Of a DNA stretch of 46,926 bases, positions 34,740 to 44,362 are shown one piece after another (position 1 is the first letter of the stretch; the number at the start of each line of letters is the position of its first letter). A model generated the notes under the pieces. The model was given only the letters and a program-made list of their open reading frames with translations. It was not told where the DNA came from and did not search any database. Both the position numbers and the translations under genes were made by a program. Origin of the DNA: Fimbriimonadia bacterium (GTDB taxonomy: Bacteria > Armatimonadota > Fimbriimonadia > Fimbriimonadales > Fimbriimonadaceae); contig JAUICQ010000012.1 of the NCBI GenBank assembly GCA_030427425.1, forward strand, positions 1 through 46,926, read 5' to 3'.

Positions 34740-35804
34740 CTACTTGATATTCAGTTTTCTCTTTTTGGGAGGTGTTAGATTGCCTTTCCGAATAGTTCTA
34801 GACTTAAAATTATGATCTGTAAAGTCTATTCCTTTTGGTAATTGCGATAAGATATGTTCAACTGTTGAAGAGCCAATAAACGTACAGCTACCTATATCCA
34901 GTTTTTTCAATTCTTGGAAACGAGTAATAGTATCCAATTCTTCATTTGTTAGATTGATATGCCTTAGGTACAGCTCTTCTATACATTTTGGTAGATGGGC
35001 TAACAAGTTTTCTAAGTTAAGAGATGAACCACTTATGCCTAGTAATTTCAATCCTTGGAAGCTGGCGATTCCATTCAATCCTTCATCCGTTAGGTTGGTG
35101 TACAATAGGTCCAGTTCTTCCATACCCTCTGGTAGGGATATTAGAAATTCAGTTAATTTATTAGGTGTTAGTTTAGTACATCCAGAAAAGCTAATACGCT
35201 TCAACGTGTCCATGCTTTTAAGAAGTAGTAAGACATTATGATGAAGTGTAGAAGAAGATATATGAAGTGATACTAGCGGATACCTGGATAAACATTCATA
35301 CAGCGGCCTTAATTCAGCCATCGTGTTGCTACATCCTGCTAGATGGAATAGACGCAGATGTGGCAGATTAGCAAGGAAAGAGATCTCTTCTTGAGAAAGT
35401 GTACCAAAGGAGTGCTTTATCCCACCATATTCGTATATTCTTCCTAGTCTCATATCGGTAATACCAAGTAAGCATTCTATACCAGGAATATGAACGATTC
35501 TGTTTTGTAATGAGATGGCTTTTTGTAATTGCTCTCTATTTGATATGGGTCTGTTTAACCAATGGATAGGATCTGTAAACTTTTCTAGATTATCTCCTTG
35601 GTTCAAACATATTTCTATTTGGTTTAACATCAAATCTACATCATGTTCATTCCAATCGGGATGGATGATATGTGATGCAGACCTATATAGAGTAGAGTAT
35701 TCCGGTTCTTCAGTAGTATCTTTCATGGCACTACCAGCATTCATGGATGCGATAAATAAAACAATACATTTAAGATTCAAACTATTTTTCGTCATATTTA
35801 ACAT
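34740..35804 (-). CDS. Exported LRR protein, internally deleted paralog without PSAP/PPxY
   Basis: 354 aa. The leader (MLNMTKNSLNLKCIVLFIASMNAGSA) is homologous in protein and DNA to that of the gene at 21768, including the near-leaderless promoter. The mature start MKDTTEEPEYSTLY aligns with MEETIAEP...DDLY of the others, with the PSAPPxY/PPAY segment missing. A HPDWNEHDVDLMLNQIE domain and about five or six LRR units follow. The protein stops after RTIRKGNLTPPKKRKLNIK, which in the paralogs is the cap between LRR blocks. Just beyond, in a shifted frame (34717-34740), the sequence reads DCGYTVS and a stop, a remnant of the CaaX tail with Tyr in place of Cys. So a deletion joined the mid cap to the old tail out of frame. 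It may still make a stable short LRR protein. Confidence 0.75.
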   Translation of the reverse strand: MLNMTKNSLNLKCIVLFIASMNAGSAMKDTTEEPEYSTLYRSASHIIHPDWNEHDVDLMLNQIEICLNQGDNLEKFTDPIHWLNRPISNREQLQKAISLQNRIVHIPGIECLLGITDMRLGRIYEYGGIKHSFGTLSQEEISFLANLPHLRLFHLAGCSNTMAELRPLYECLSRYPLVSLHISSSTLHHNVLLLLKSMDTLKRISFSGCTKLTPNKLTEFLISLPEGMEELDLLYTNLTDEGLNGIASFQGLKLLGISGSSLNLENLLAHLPKCIEELYLRHINLTNEELDTITRFQELKKLDIGSCTFIGSSTVEHILSQLPKGIDFTDHNFKSRTIRKGNLTPPKKRKLNIK

Positions 35805-35811
35805 TAAAGAG

Positions 35812-35817
35812 ATTTTA
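35812..35817 (-). promoter_or_regulatory. -10 box (TAAAAT) of the decayed LRR paralog
   Basis: Minus-strand TAAAAT, 7 bases before the ATG at 35804. The region matches that upstream of 21768 (TTCAATAAA-AATAGTA-AATCTC-TTAATG) with a 3-base deletion in the spacer, which may weaken the promoter. Confidence 0.45.
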
Positions 35818-35937
35818 CTATTTTTTATTGAAACAATAGTATATTCCTCAAATCTTTCTAGCTAGTTACTTATCAGATGTTGTATGGATTCGCTAGCAAT
35901 AAGATGGTAAAAAAGCGGGGTCTTAGGGGTGTGGCGA

Positions 35938-36945
35938 TTATACTTTCACTGAAACCGACTTTATTTCAAACTTCTTCTTCCAGCTTGGTTTTTGTTTCAA
36001 TATAGTGCTAAATATATGTTGATATCTGTGTTGCCAAGTATGTTCTCTAAGTATACGATGGTAGCAGGCCTCTGCAATTCTTTCACGTTCTGTATTGTTT
36101 TCAAGATAGTATTTAATTACCTGCGTGATATTGTTATCATTGCAACATACCATCTCTTTACCCATATCAAAAAATCTGCCTAATTCGCCATACTCATGAT
36201 TTAATTGAAAGGTCTTACATGCTCCCAGTTCAAATACTCTACCTTTTACCTGCATCATATCCCGAAAAGCTCCACTCCAATTTAGAACTAGAGATATCTT
36301 AGATTCGGAAAATATCCTCAACATATCTTCGTGCGATACCCGGCCATGGGTAACGCCTGCTAGTTCTGGAATAGTCTCCCATCCGCCTCCCCAAAGATTA
36401 ATGTTGAATCCGGACTGCTTTAGTTTATAGACAACATCTAACCTATTCTGCATGCTGCCAACAAATGTAATGTCATACTTTTTTGTACAGTTAATAGGGT
36501 AATAGTATTTTGGGTTTGCTGCCCACTGGCAATGGATAACATTCTTTATTCCGCGTGCATGGTAAGCATCAATCGCTGGGGCATGATTTGTAATTGCAAA
36601 GTTATAATTACCTGCAAAATGGAGTGCGTCACCTAACCGCCATTCATCATCAGACATAAATAAGAGGGAAGTAGTGCTGCTTTTATTAGTAATGTATTCA
36701 ATTACATCGGGATGTATCTCATTTCCCATGCAGAACTCTTGCCAAAGAATATCTGGATTTGTCTCTTTAAATAGTCTAATAAACTGCTTGTTGCTCTCCT
36801 CGTAGCCGTATTTTTCATGGGATACCTTCCAGTCGAAATCAATTACTTCTGCTCCAAACTGTATTAAAGAATCACGGATATTATAAAATCCGTAAGGATG
36901 CTTATCTGGAGAGTCGTACCCAGGAGATACAAGTAATATTTTCAT
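35938..36945 (-). CDS. CgeB-like glycosyltransferase
   Basis: 335 aa, with a GT-B fold of the CgeB / glycosyl-transferase group 1_2 type. The N-terminal half begins MKILLVSPGYDSPDKHPYGF. The centre has KYDITFVGSMQNRLDVVYKL and LWGGGWETIPEL, and the C-terminal nucleotide-sugar half has FSESKISLVLNWSGAF...VKGRVFELGACKTFQL. The FELGA-type segment is usual for sugar-nucleotide binding. It is the single-domain relative of the first half of the protein at 18031. Its transcript would run into the LRR gene at 35804 on the same strand (gap 133 bases), so both glycosyltransferases sit beside LRR genes. The substrate is unknown. Confidence 0.75.
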   Translation of the reverse strand: MKILLVSPGYDSPDKHPYGFYNIRDSLIQFGAEVIDFDWKVSHEKYGYEESNKQFIRLFKETNPDILWQEFCMGNEIHPDVIEYITNKSSTTSLLFMSDDEWRLGDALHFAGNYNFAITNHAPAIDAYHARGIKNVIHCQWAANPKYYYPINCTKKYDITFVGSMQNRLDVVYKLKQSGFNINLWGGGWETIPELAGVTHGRVSHEDMLRIFSESKISLVLNWSGAFRDMMQVKGRVFELGACKTFQLNHEYGELGRFFDMGKEMVCCNDNNITQVIKYYLENNTERERIAEACYHRILREHTWQHRYQHIFSTILKQKPSWKKKFEIKSVSVKV

Positions 36946-37128
36946 GAATATATTTAAGCATGTTTACTAGGAATAATTCTATGAAATTATACATCTAAAA
37001 CTATATTTTTTTGTACATTTTTATTATTCTCTAAAGAGAAACTAAGAAGTATCCGAGCATCTATATGTGTCGTATAAATTGCTTGCTGTAAAAGGTATGT
37101 AGATTTGTAACTTTAGGCTAGAATATTG

Positions 37129-37157
37129 TTGACATATGGTGAAAACCATGATAACAT
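37129..37157 (+). promoter_or_regulatory. Promoter of the ctaAB-act operon with an inverted repeat in its spacer
   Basis: TTGACA (37129-37134), a 17-base spacer and TAACAT (37152-37157): the best sigma-70-type promoter in the window. The spacer holds ATGGT-GAAA-ACCAT (37136-37149), an inverted repeat that could be an operator. The leader to the ATG at 37235 is about 70 bases. The 12 bases AACTTTAGGCTA at 37110-37121 match the interior of the mosaic repeats. Confidence 0.6.
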
Positions 37158-37234
37158 AGACAAAGTAATGGTATTAACACAAGTAAAAATACCTGGCCTG
37201 AAAATAGGTTTTAATTGGAAGATTTAGGAAATAG

Positions 37235-39097
37235 ATGAAAACAATAAATAAACCGCAAACAACAAATAGTTCTTTTGCAAAATATGCTTGGTTTTTGTTG
37301 GGTTACAATATACTAGTTATTTTATGGGGAGCATATGTTAGAGCAAGTGGTTCAGGTGCTGGCTGCGGGAGTCATTGGCCTGCATGTAATGGATCTGCGA
37401 TCCCATCCTTTCAAAGATACGAAACTGTAATCGAATTTGTTCACAGGATAACCAGTGGAATTATACTTCCCATGGCAATCGTGTTAGCCGTGATGGCGTA
37501 CAGGAATTTTCCAAAAGGGAACCTGGTAAGGCTAACAGCAGTTGGTTCTCTTGCTTTTGTGGTGATAGAAGCGCTACTAGGTGCCGGACTCGTTCTGTTC
37601 GGTCTGGTAGACAAAGACGATTCGCTAGCAAGAGCACTAGTGATGTCTGCACATCTATGTAATACTTTCTTACTTTTAGCTAATCTCAGCCTAACAGCAT
37701 GGTGGGGTAGTGGAAAGGCGCAATTGAATATAAAATCGCAAGGACCGCTTATGTGGGGTCTGATAGCGATGCTCCTCTCTATTGTGTTATTGGGTATGAG
37801 CGGGGCAATAGCTGCCTTAGGGGATACGCTATTTCCTGCAACATCTATTATAGAAGGATTGCGGCAAGAGCTTTCGCCTACTGCACATTTCTTAATCCGA
37901 TTAAAATTATTGCACCCATTACTAGCAACTTGTGTCGGACTCTTTATGGTGCTGATGTTAGGTTTAGCATCTCACTTAAGACCTTCAGAAGAACTGAAAA
38001 AACTCTCCCAGATAACAATTACAGCATATGCATCTCAGTTATTGGTAGGGTTGGTAAATGTATCATTCCTGGCTCCTATAGAAATCCAAATATTCCATCT
38101 TCTAATGGCTGATATTGTATGGGTTACAGCATTGATTAGTGTTGTTGTAGCGTTAGCAAAAGATGTTCCACAAAAAGAATTAGAGGATGTAACAGTCTAT
38201 GCAGAATCAGTGCCTGAAAAATCATTGTCAGGAGTTAAGCTGATAAAAGCTTATGTAGAGGTTACGAAGCCAAGAGTAATTAGTCTGCTTTTATTTACTA
38301 CACTGGCTGGTGCTTGTATTGCAGAAGGTGGAATTCCTAATGGTTGGCTTCTATTTGTGATTACTATTGCTGGGTACATGATATCCGGAGCTGCTAATGC
38401 GATTAATATGGTAATAGATCGGGATATCGATGCTAAGATGGTACGTACATCGAAGAGGCCTACAGTTACGAAAGCATTGCCATCTAGAGATGTATTAATC
38501 TTTGCATTTACAATGGCTACCCTCTCGTTCGGTATGTTCTGGAGTGTGGCTAATCTTTTAAGTGCCATGCTCTCTTTAGCCGGACTCGCGTTCTATGTTA
38601 TAGTCTATACTCTGATGCTGAAGCGTAGAACCTGGCAAAATATAGTGATTGGTGGAGCTGCAGGATCGTTCCCTCCTTTAGTTGGTTATGCTGCAGTAAG
38701 TGGTGAGCTGAGTGTGTTGGCATGGGTGCTCTTTGGTATTATCTTCTTCTGGACCCCTGTGCACTTTTGGGCTTTGGCCCTTTTAATTAAAGACGATTAC
38801 GCAAAAGTGGGTGTTCCAATGCTCCCCGTAGTGCACGGAGAAAGAGCTACAGTGATACAGATTATGCTTTACGCAGTGCTAACAGCTGCATTGTGCGTAG
38901 TCCCGTTTTTGCAGAAAGATCTAGGGTTGATTTACCTAGTATCTTCACTAGTGTTGAATGGTGTTTTATTGTCTCAATGTGTGAATGTAATGAAAAATCC
39001 AGAAAGACAGAAATACCTTTCTTTATATAAGTTTTCTATGTTATACTTAGCATTATTGTTTACAATGATAGCTATAGATAGAGCTCAAGGAATATAA
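37235..39097 (+). CDS. Fused heme A synthase - heme O synthase (CtaA-CtaB)
   Basis: 620 aa, with two enzymes in one membrane protein. Residues ~15-315 are CtaA/Cox15 (GAYVRASGSGAGCGSHWPAC, then EFVHRITSG with a heme-ligand His, and later HLCNT and HPLLATC). Residues ~330-620 are CtaB/Cox10 protoheme IX farnesyltransferase, with KAYVEVTKPRVISLL and the prenyl-diphosphate motif NMVIDRDIDAKMVRTSKRP, then FFWTPVHFWALAL. CtaB farnesylates protoheme to heme O and CtaA oxidises it to heme A for aa3-type oxidases, so fusion would channel the intermediate. The order of domains is opposite to the order of the reactions. It is the first gene of the act operon, behind a clear promoter. Confidence 0.92.
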   Translation: MKTINKPQTTNSSFAKYAWFLLGYNILVILWGAYVRASGSGAGCGSHWPACNGSAIPSFQRYETVIEFVHRITSGIILPMAIVLAVMAYRNFPKGNLVRLTAVGSLAFVVIEALLGAGLVLFGLVDKDDSLARALVMSAHLCNTFLLLANLSLTAWWGSGKAQLNIKSQGPLMWGLIAMLLSIVLLGMSGAIAALGDTLFPATSIIEGLRQELSPTAHFLIRLKLLHPLLATCVGLFMVLMLGLASHLRPSEELKKLSQITITAYASQLLVGLVNVSFLAPIEIQIFHLLMADIVWVTALISVVVALAKDVPQKELEDVTVYAESVPEKSLSGVKLIKAYVEVTKPRVISLLLFTTLAGACIAEGGIPNGWLLFVITIAGYMISGAANAINMVIDRDIDAKMVRTSKRPTVTKALPSRDVLIFAFTMATLSFGMFWSVANLLSAMLSLAGLAFYVIVYTLMLKRRTWQNIVIGGAAGSFPPLVGYAAVSGELSVLAWVLFGIIFFWTPVHFWALALLIKDDYAKVGVPMLPVVHGERATVIQIMLYAVLTAALCVVPFLQKDLGLIYLVSSLVLNGVLLSQCVNVMKNPERQKYLSLYKFSMLYLALLFTMIAIDRAQGI

Positions 39098-39126
39098 ATT
39101 AGCATGGATGTAGGTGGTAAAAAATA

Positions 39127-39873
39127 ATGGCGCAAATATTTAAACCAAGTGCGAATACAGTGATAAGAACAGTGTTGTTTTTAGTGGCAACCGGACCGGG
39201 GATTTTAGGTTATCTGCTCTCGGCATATAGTAGATCTCCATATAATACAAAAGTGGGTGTGCCGATGGATCAACCAATTCCGTTCAGCCATAGACACCAT
39301 GCTTATGAACTTGGTATAGACTGTAGAAACTGTCATACTTCCGTAGAAAAATCCTCTTTTGCAGGTCTTCCTTCTACTGAAACTTGTATGCAGTGTCACT
39401 CGCAAATATGGACAAACAGTCCGTTATTAGAGCCTTTAAGAAAGAGTTATGAGACAGGTGTGCCTCTTAAATGGAAAGTGGTTAACCGAGTTCCCGATTT
39501 TGTCTACTTTAATCACAGTATTCACGTAAATAGAGGGATTAACTGTAATCAGTGTCACGGACCAGTGCAGCAGATGCATATGACATGGAAAGGAAATTCT
39601 TTTGAAATGATATGGTGTTTAAACTGCCATAGGGAACCAGAAAAATTCCTTTATCAAGATGATAGCAGACCAGGATTAACTCCAAGAGAGCAGGTGTTTA
39701 ATTTATACATGAAGTATCAACAAGGGTTGCCTCTTTCAGACAGAGAGCGAAGTTTGATATTAGGAAGAAATTATAACCCAAGTAGCGAAGAGATATTTAA
39801 AGGAAAAGAATTAGTTAAGGAGAGAGGTGTACAGAAGGATCAATTGGCAGATTGTTCGGTATGTCACTACTAA
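39127..39873 (+). CDS. actA: Alternative complex III subunit ActA, pentaheme cytochrome c
   Basis: 248 aa with an N-terminal membrane anchor (about residues 12-34). There are five CxxCH heme-attachment sites: 66-70, 87-91, 140-144, 164-168 and 243-247. The count and spacing match ActA of ACIII. It faces the periplasm and receives electrons from the ActB iron-sulfur clusters. The last site is one residue from the C-terminus, so the protein ends directly after its fifth heme. The gene starts 29 bases after ctaAB and its stop is 16 bases before actB. Confidence 0.93.
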   Translation: MAQIFKPSANTVIRTVLFLVATGPGILGYLLSAYSRSPYNTKVGVPMDQPIPFSHRHHAYELGIDCRNCHTSVEKSSFAGLPSTETCMQCHSQIWTNSPLLEPLRKSYETGVPLKWKVVNRVPDFVYFNHSIHVNRGINCNQCHGPVQQMHMTWKGNSFEMIWCLNCHREPEKFLYQDDSRPGLTPREQVFNLYMKYQQGLPLSDRERSLILGRNYNPSSEEIFKGKELVKERGVQKDQLADCSVCHY

Positions 39874-39889
39874 AGAGAGATAGGGAAGT

Positions 39890-42800
39890 ATGTTGCTAGA
39901 TAAGGAACAGGATAACATGAAAACAAAGAATCGTGGCGAATTTAGTCTTAATACAATACGTGAAAAGTTGGCAGATGCTCGCGGTAAAACTTACTGGAGA
40001 AGCTTAAACGAAATTGCGGAGACAGAAGAATTTAGTGCCTGGTTAGAAGATGAATTTCCAAATAGATCTACTCTTAAGCAAGTAGATAGAAGAGACTTCT
40101 TGAGGTTTATGGGAGCTTCTATTTTAATGGCTAGCTTGGGTGGATGCCGATCGGTGTTCATGGAGGATCAGAATTTTGTTCCTTATGTAAAGAATCCTGA
40201 AAATATGGTGCCAGGAAATCCTCTGTATTATGCAACTAATCACTCTCTATCGGGGTATGCATCTTCAGTTCTAGTTAGATCGGACATGGGTCGACCGATG
40301 AAAATTGATGGTAATCCAGCTGTAGGGAGAGGATGTAATTCTATTACTCAGGCTTCCATTCTGGATATGTACGATCCTGATAGGTCTAAGCAGGTGTTAG
40401 AGAAGGGTGTTGTCTCTACATGGGATGCATTCTTTAAAGAATTTAGAAAAGCATTAGAAAATTCCAAATCTACTGGTGGTAGTGGAGTAAGAGTAGTAAC
40501 CGAATTTACAGGATCTCCAAGCTTTATCGCTCTGATGAATAAAGCTAAAGAGTTATATCCAAATATGGAATGGATCAGTTACGAACCCGTTTCTAGAGAT
40601 AATGTTTTCCAGGGTGCTATGCTTGCCTATGGTAAAAAAGTAGAGACAACCTATCATCTTAAAAATGCCAAAACAGTAGTATCTTTCGATGCCGATTTCC
40701 TTGAATCGATGCCAGGTGCATTGAAGATGTCTGCCGATTTTATGGGCAGCAGAAAAGTAGAAGGAAACAAAGCCGATTTTAATCGATTGTATTCATTTGA
40801 ATCCGCACCATCTTTAACCGGTGCTAATGCCGACCATAAGTGGCCAGTAAAAGCTAGTGAAATGGAATCCTTAATCGGATATATTGCTGGTTTATTAGGT
40901 GTTCCTGGGGTGAGTGGAGGAAGTCTTCCTGATGGGGTCTCCTCAAAAGCAGTGGATGCTATGGCTAAGGAATTATTGGCTAATAAAGGTAAATGTGCAA
41001 TTATTCCAAGCGATTTCCTAAGTGCTAAATGTCATGCTGTAGTTCATGGATTGAATCAGGTGCTTGGCAATGCGGGATCCACAGTAGTATATACAGATCC
41101 GGTAGTGGCTGGATGTGGTGAAAGCAACAATAAGATGCATCAGCTAGTTCAGGAAATGAATGCGAAGAAAGTTGATGTGCTATTGATGTTCGGAAACAAT
41201 CCAGTATTCAATGCGCCAGCCGATTTTGCATTTAAGGACGCTCTAAAGAATGTTCCATTAAAAGCTTATTGGGGATTGCATGAAGATGAAACAAGTAAAG
41301 TATCCGATTGGCATCTTCCAGCAGCTCATTTCTTAGAAGTATGGAGTGATGGACGAGATGTGGATGGTAGCGTCTATCTGGGTCAGCCATTAATTAGTGC
41401 TCCTCTTTATAGTTCTTGTAGATCTAAAGATTCTATCTTAGCAAGGTTGTTTTTACCTTCAGGAACACTTAAAGGTAAATCTGAAGAACCATTCGCAAGT
41501 GAAGAAGTTTTAAAGAATTACTGGGAAAAGAGCTCTTCTAGCAATAATTTTGAATCGTTCTGGAAGAGAAGTCTGGAAAAAGGATTAGTGGGTGGTACTT
41601 CACTGCCTAGTACAAGCGTAAACCTTAATTTAGATGTTCACTGTAAAGAATCAGGAAGTAATAACGATCTAGAGCTTATGTTCCGACCCGATCCTACGGT
41701 TTACGATGGTAGATATGCTAACAATGGATGGTTACAAGAGCTTCCTAAGCCATTAACTAAGTTAACCTGGGATAATACGGTTCAGGTAAGCCCTAAGTTA
41801 GCAGAAAAATTAAATTTAAATGCTGAAGACGTAGTTGCACTTACATTATCTGGAAGAAAAGTTGAGGGTGCCGTATGGATTGTTCCTGGAATGCCAGACA
41901 ACTCCGTATTAGTACACCTCGGATATGGTAGAGTGCGTTGCGGACAAGTTTCTAGAGATGCAGGATTTGATGCGTATCAGTTGAGAAGTTCCGATGCTTT
42001 ATGGAATGCGACTGGTGTGAAAATTGAGAAGGTAGGGAAGAAGTACGATCTAGCCTCTACTCAGATGCACCAGAGCATGGAAGGTCGTGATCTTGTTCGT
42101 AGTGGTACCGTAGCAGAATTAGAAAAGAATCCTACATTTAGTCCAGAGCATGTTCACCATAAGCATATGAGTATGTATCCTGAAGATGTTTTCCCTGATA
42201 AAGGATATCAATGGGCTATGGTTGTAGATCTTAATCAGTGTACTGGATGTGGATCTTGTGTAACAGCTTGTCAGGTAGAAAATAACATTGCAGTTATTGG
42301 TAAAGATCAGACCAGACGCGGTAGACATATGCACTGGTTGAGAATTGATACTTATTTCGGTCCAAGAGATGGTAAAGGCGATCTAGATAATCCGTCTGTT
42401 CACTTCCAGCCAATTGCTTGTATGCACTGTGAAAAAGCTCCTTGTGAACCAGTATGTCCGGTTGCAGCAACCAACCACAGTCATGAAGGGTTAAACCAGA
42501 TGGTATACAACCGATGTATTGGAACAAGATACTGTTCAAACAACTGTCCTTATAAGGTTAGGAAGTTTAACTACTTAAACTTTAATGATAATTGGGATTT
42601 CCCAACAAAGAATTTATTGAACAACCCAAGAGTAACTGTACGAGGTAGAGGTGTAATGGAAAAATGCAGCTACTGTGTACAGAGAATAAACGCAGCAAGA
42701 ATAGTTGCAAAAAGAGAGAATCGGGAGATAAAAGATGGCGAAGTTGTTGTAGCATGTCAGGAAGCATGTTCAACAGATGCTATTACATTTGGAAATAAGA

Positions 42801-42934
42801 ACGATGCAAATAGTGCTGTTTCTAAAATGAGAAAAGAACCGAGAAACTATTTACTATTGGAAGAATTAAATGCTGTTCCAAGAACAACATACCTTGGAAA
42901 AGTAAGAAATCCAAATCCGGAGATTGAGGCATAA
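39890..42934 (+). CDS. actB: Alternative complex III subunit ActB, molybdopterin-like and Fe-S
   Basis: 1014 aa. The N-terminal TAT-variant region (TYWRSLNEIAETEEFSAWLE, then RRDFLRFMGAS with SLGGC) marks export and probable lipid anchoring. The middle, about 90-720, is the molybdopterin-oxidoreductase-like fold, which in studied ACIII carries no molybdenum. From about 783 come the Fe-S motifs CTGCGSC...CQ, CMHCEKAPCEPVCP, CIGTRYCSNNCP and CSYCVQR with CQEACSTDA, enough for the three 4Fe-4S and one 3Fe-4S clusters known in ActB. An ATG at 39917 with AAGGA before it is an alternative start. Its stop is 2 bases from actC, so they are likely coupled. Confidence 0.94.
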   Translation: MLLDKEQDNMKTKNRGEFSLNTIREKLADARGKTYWRSLNEIAETEEFSAWLEDEFPNRSTLKQVDRRDFLRFMGASILMASLGGCRSVFMEDQNFVPYVKNPENMVPGNPLYYATNHSLSGYASSVLVRSDMGRPMKIDGNPAVGRGCNSITQASILDMYDPDRSKQVLEKGVVSTWDAFFKEFRKALENSKSTGGSGVRVVTEFTGSPSFIALMNKAKELYPNMEWISYEPVSRDNVFQGAMLAYGKKVETTYHLKNAKTVVSFDADFLESMPGALKMSADFMGSRKVEGNKADFNRLYSFESAPSLTGANADHKWPVKASEMESLIGYIAGLLGVPGVSGGSLPDGVSSKAVDAMAKELLANKGKCAIIPSDFLSAKCHAVVHGLNQVLGNAGSTVVYTDPVVAGCGESNNKMHQLVQEMNAKKVDVLLMFGNNPVFNAPADFAFKDALKNVPLKAYWGLHEDETSKVSDWHLPAAHFLEVWSDGRDVDGSVYLGQPLISAPLYSSCRSKDSILARLFLPSGTLKGKSEEPFASEEVLKNYWEKSSSSNNFESFWKRSLEKGLVGGTSLPSTSVNLNLDVHCKESGSNNDLELMFRPDPTVYDGRYANNGWLQELPKPLTKLTWDNTVQVSPKLAEKLNLNAEDVVALTLSGRKVEGAVWIVPGMPDNSVLVHLGYGRVRCGQVSRDAGFDAYQLRSSDALWNATGVKIEKVGKKYDLASTQMHQSMEGRDLVRSGTVAELEKNPTFSPEHVHHKHMSMYPEDVFPDKGYQWAMVVDLNQCTGCGSCVTACQVENNIAVIGKDQTRRGRHMHWLRIDTYFGPRDGKGDLDNPSVHFQPIACMHCEKAPCEPVCPVAATNHSHEGLNQMVYNRCIGTRYCSNNCPYKVRKFNYLNFNDNWDFPTKNLLNNPRVTVRGRGVMEKCSYCVQRINAARIVAKRENREIKDGEVVVACQEACSTDAITFGNKNDANSAVSKMRKEPRNYLLLEELNAVPRTTYLGKVRNPNPEIEA

Positions 42935-42936
42935 TA

Positions 42937-44361
42937 ATGGCTACAGATACTAAGTTTGAACCTAAATATAATGAACCAATTCTAACCGGCGATCAGTCGC
43001 ACGGTATAATGACCGATAGGATTGGCTCAATTGTAATGAGTCAGGATAAACATCCTAATATATGGTGGGCATTTATTGCCTTTGGTGTAACATTTACACC
43101 AGTTTTGATATTCTCTATTGCATACCTTGTATATAAAGGTATCGGGATATGGGGTAATAACCAGCCAGTAGCTTGGGCATGCGATATTATTAACTTCGTC
43201 TGGTGGATTGGTATCGGTCACGCAGGTACTCTGATTTCTGCTATCTTGCTTTTATTTAGACAGCAGTGGAGAAACTCAATTAACCGATTTGCGGAAGCGA
43301 TGACCATTTTCGCCGTTATGTGTGCTGGTCTCTATCCGTTACTCCATACTGGTAGACCTTGGGTGGACTACTGGATTATGCCTTATCCCAATATTCTTGG
43401 TATGTGGCCACAGTTTAGAAGTCCGCTAGTTTGGGACGTGTTCGCTATTTCAACATATTTTACAGTATCGTTATTATTCTGGTACATTGGTTTAGTTCCA
43501 GACTTTGCAACACTTAGAGATCATAGTAAATCGAAAGTTGCAAAGAAAATCTATGGTGTAGTAGCTATGGGTTGGCGCGGGTCGGCTCGTCACTGGCACA
43601 GATATGAAGCTGCTTACTTAATTTTAGCGGGTCTATCTACTCCGTTGGTTCTTTCGGTTCACTCCATCGTTTCGTTAGACTTCGCCGTTTCTATTCTTCC
43701 GGGTTGGAACGTAACTGTCTTCCCACCATACTTTGTTGCTGGTGCGGTTTTTGCTGGATTTGCCATGGTACTACTATTTATGATTCCTATCAGAAAGTGG
43801 TACAACCTTGAAGACTATGTAACTATTAGACATATCGACTGGATGGCTAAGATTATGTTAACAACAGGTTTAATCGTATTCTACGGTTATATCTTAGAGA
43901 TGTTCTACTGTTGGTATAGTGGTAATATATACGAGATTTATCTCTGTATAAACAGGTTGTCGGGTCCTTATGCACCTGCATACTTTGCTCTGATATTCTG
44001 TAATGGAATTGCACCGCAGATTCTGTGGTCGCCAAAGATGCGAAGAAATCTTCCTGTCGTATTTACGGTCTGTATCATTGTAAGTATAGGTATGTGGTTG
44101 GAGCGATTTGTTATCATTCCAGTAAGCTTGCATAGAGACTTCCTGCCATCGTCATGGGGAATGTATTATCCAACGTTCTGGGATTATGCAATGTTCCTAG
44201 GAACTATGGGATTCTTTACCCTTATGATGTTCTTATTTGTTAGATTCCTTCCAATGCTAAACTTGTTTGAAATGAAGGACTTGTTGTATAAGTTGAATGC
44301 AGATCCTAGCAAGGGCGCAGGTCATAACATGGTTACATCCGAAAAGGAGGGAGGTAAGTAA
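42937..44361 (+). CDS. actC: Alternative complex III subunit ActC, NrfD-like membrane subunit
   Basis: 474-residue integral membrane protein of the NrfD/PsrC family with about ten membrane segments. It forms a quinol site in ACIII. Typical ActC sequences are present: FVWWIGIGHAGTLISAILLLFRQQWR, the GRPWVDYWIMPYPN segment and RGSARHWHRYEAAYLILAGL. It begins 2 bases after actB and ends 1 base before actD, whose Shine-Dalgarno (GGAGG) lies within its last codons. It is paralogous to ActF. Confidence 0.94.
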   Translation: MATDTKFEPKYNEPILTGDQSHGIMTDRIGSIVMSQDKHPNIWWAFIAFGVTFTPVLIFSIAYLVYKGIGIWGNNQPVAWACDIINFVWWIGIGHAGTLISAILLLFRQQWRNSINRFAEAMTIFAVMCAGLYPLLHTGRPWVDYWIMPYPNILGMWPQFRSPLVWDVFAISTYFTVSLLFWYIGLVPDFATLRDHSKSKVAKKIYGVVAMGWRGSARHWHRYEAAYLILAGLSTPLVLSVHSIVSLDFAVSILPGWNVTVFPPYFVAGAVFAGFAMVLLFMIPIRKWYNLEDYVTIRHIDWMAKIMLTTGLIVFYGYILEMFYCWYSGNIYEIYLCINRLSGPYAPAYFALIFCNGIAPQILWSPKMRRNLPVVFTVCIIVSIGMWLERFVIIPVSLHRDFLPSSWGMYYPTFWDYAMFLGTMGFFTLMMFLFVRFLPMLNLFEMKDLLYKLNADPSKGAGHNMVTSEKEGGK

Positions 44362-44362
44362 G

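Noticed and set aside
39890-42934. ActB as a molybdenum-dependent formate dehydrogenase or nitrate reductase
   Set aside because: The TAT-variant leader, fused C-terminal Fe-S domain and neighbours actA, C, D, E and F are diagnostic of ACIII, whose ActB is not known to bind molybdenum.
44297-44362. Long upstream start for actD overlapping actC
   Set aside because: The ATG at 44363 has a strong GGAGG at the right distance, and family proteins begin there.
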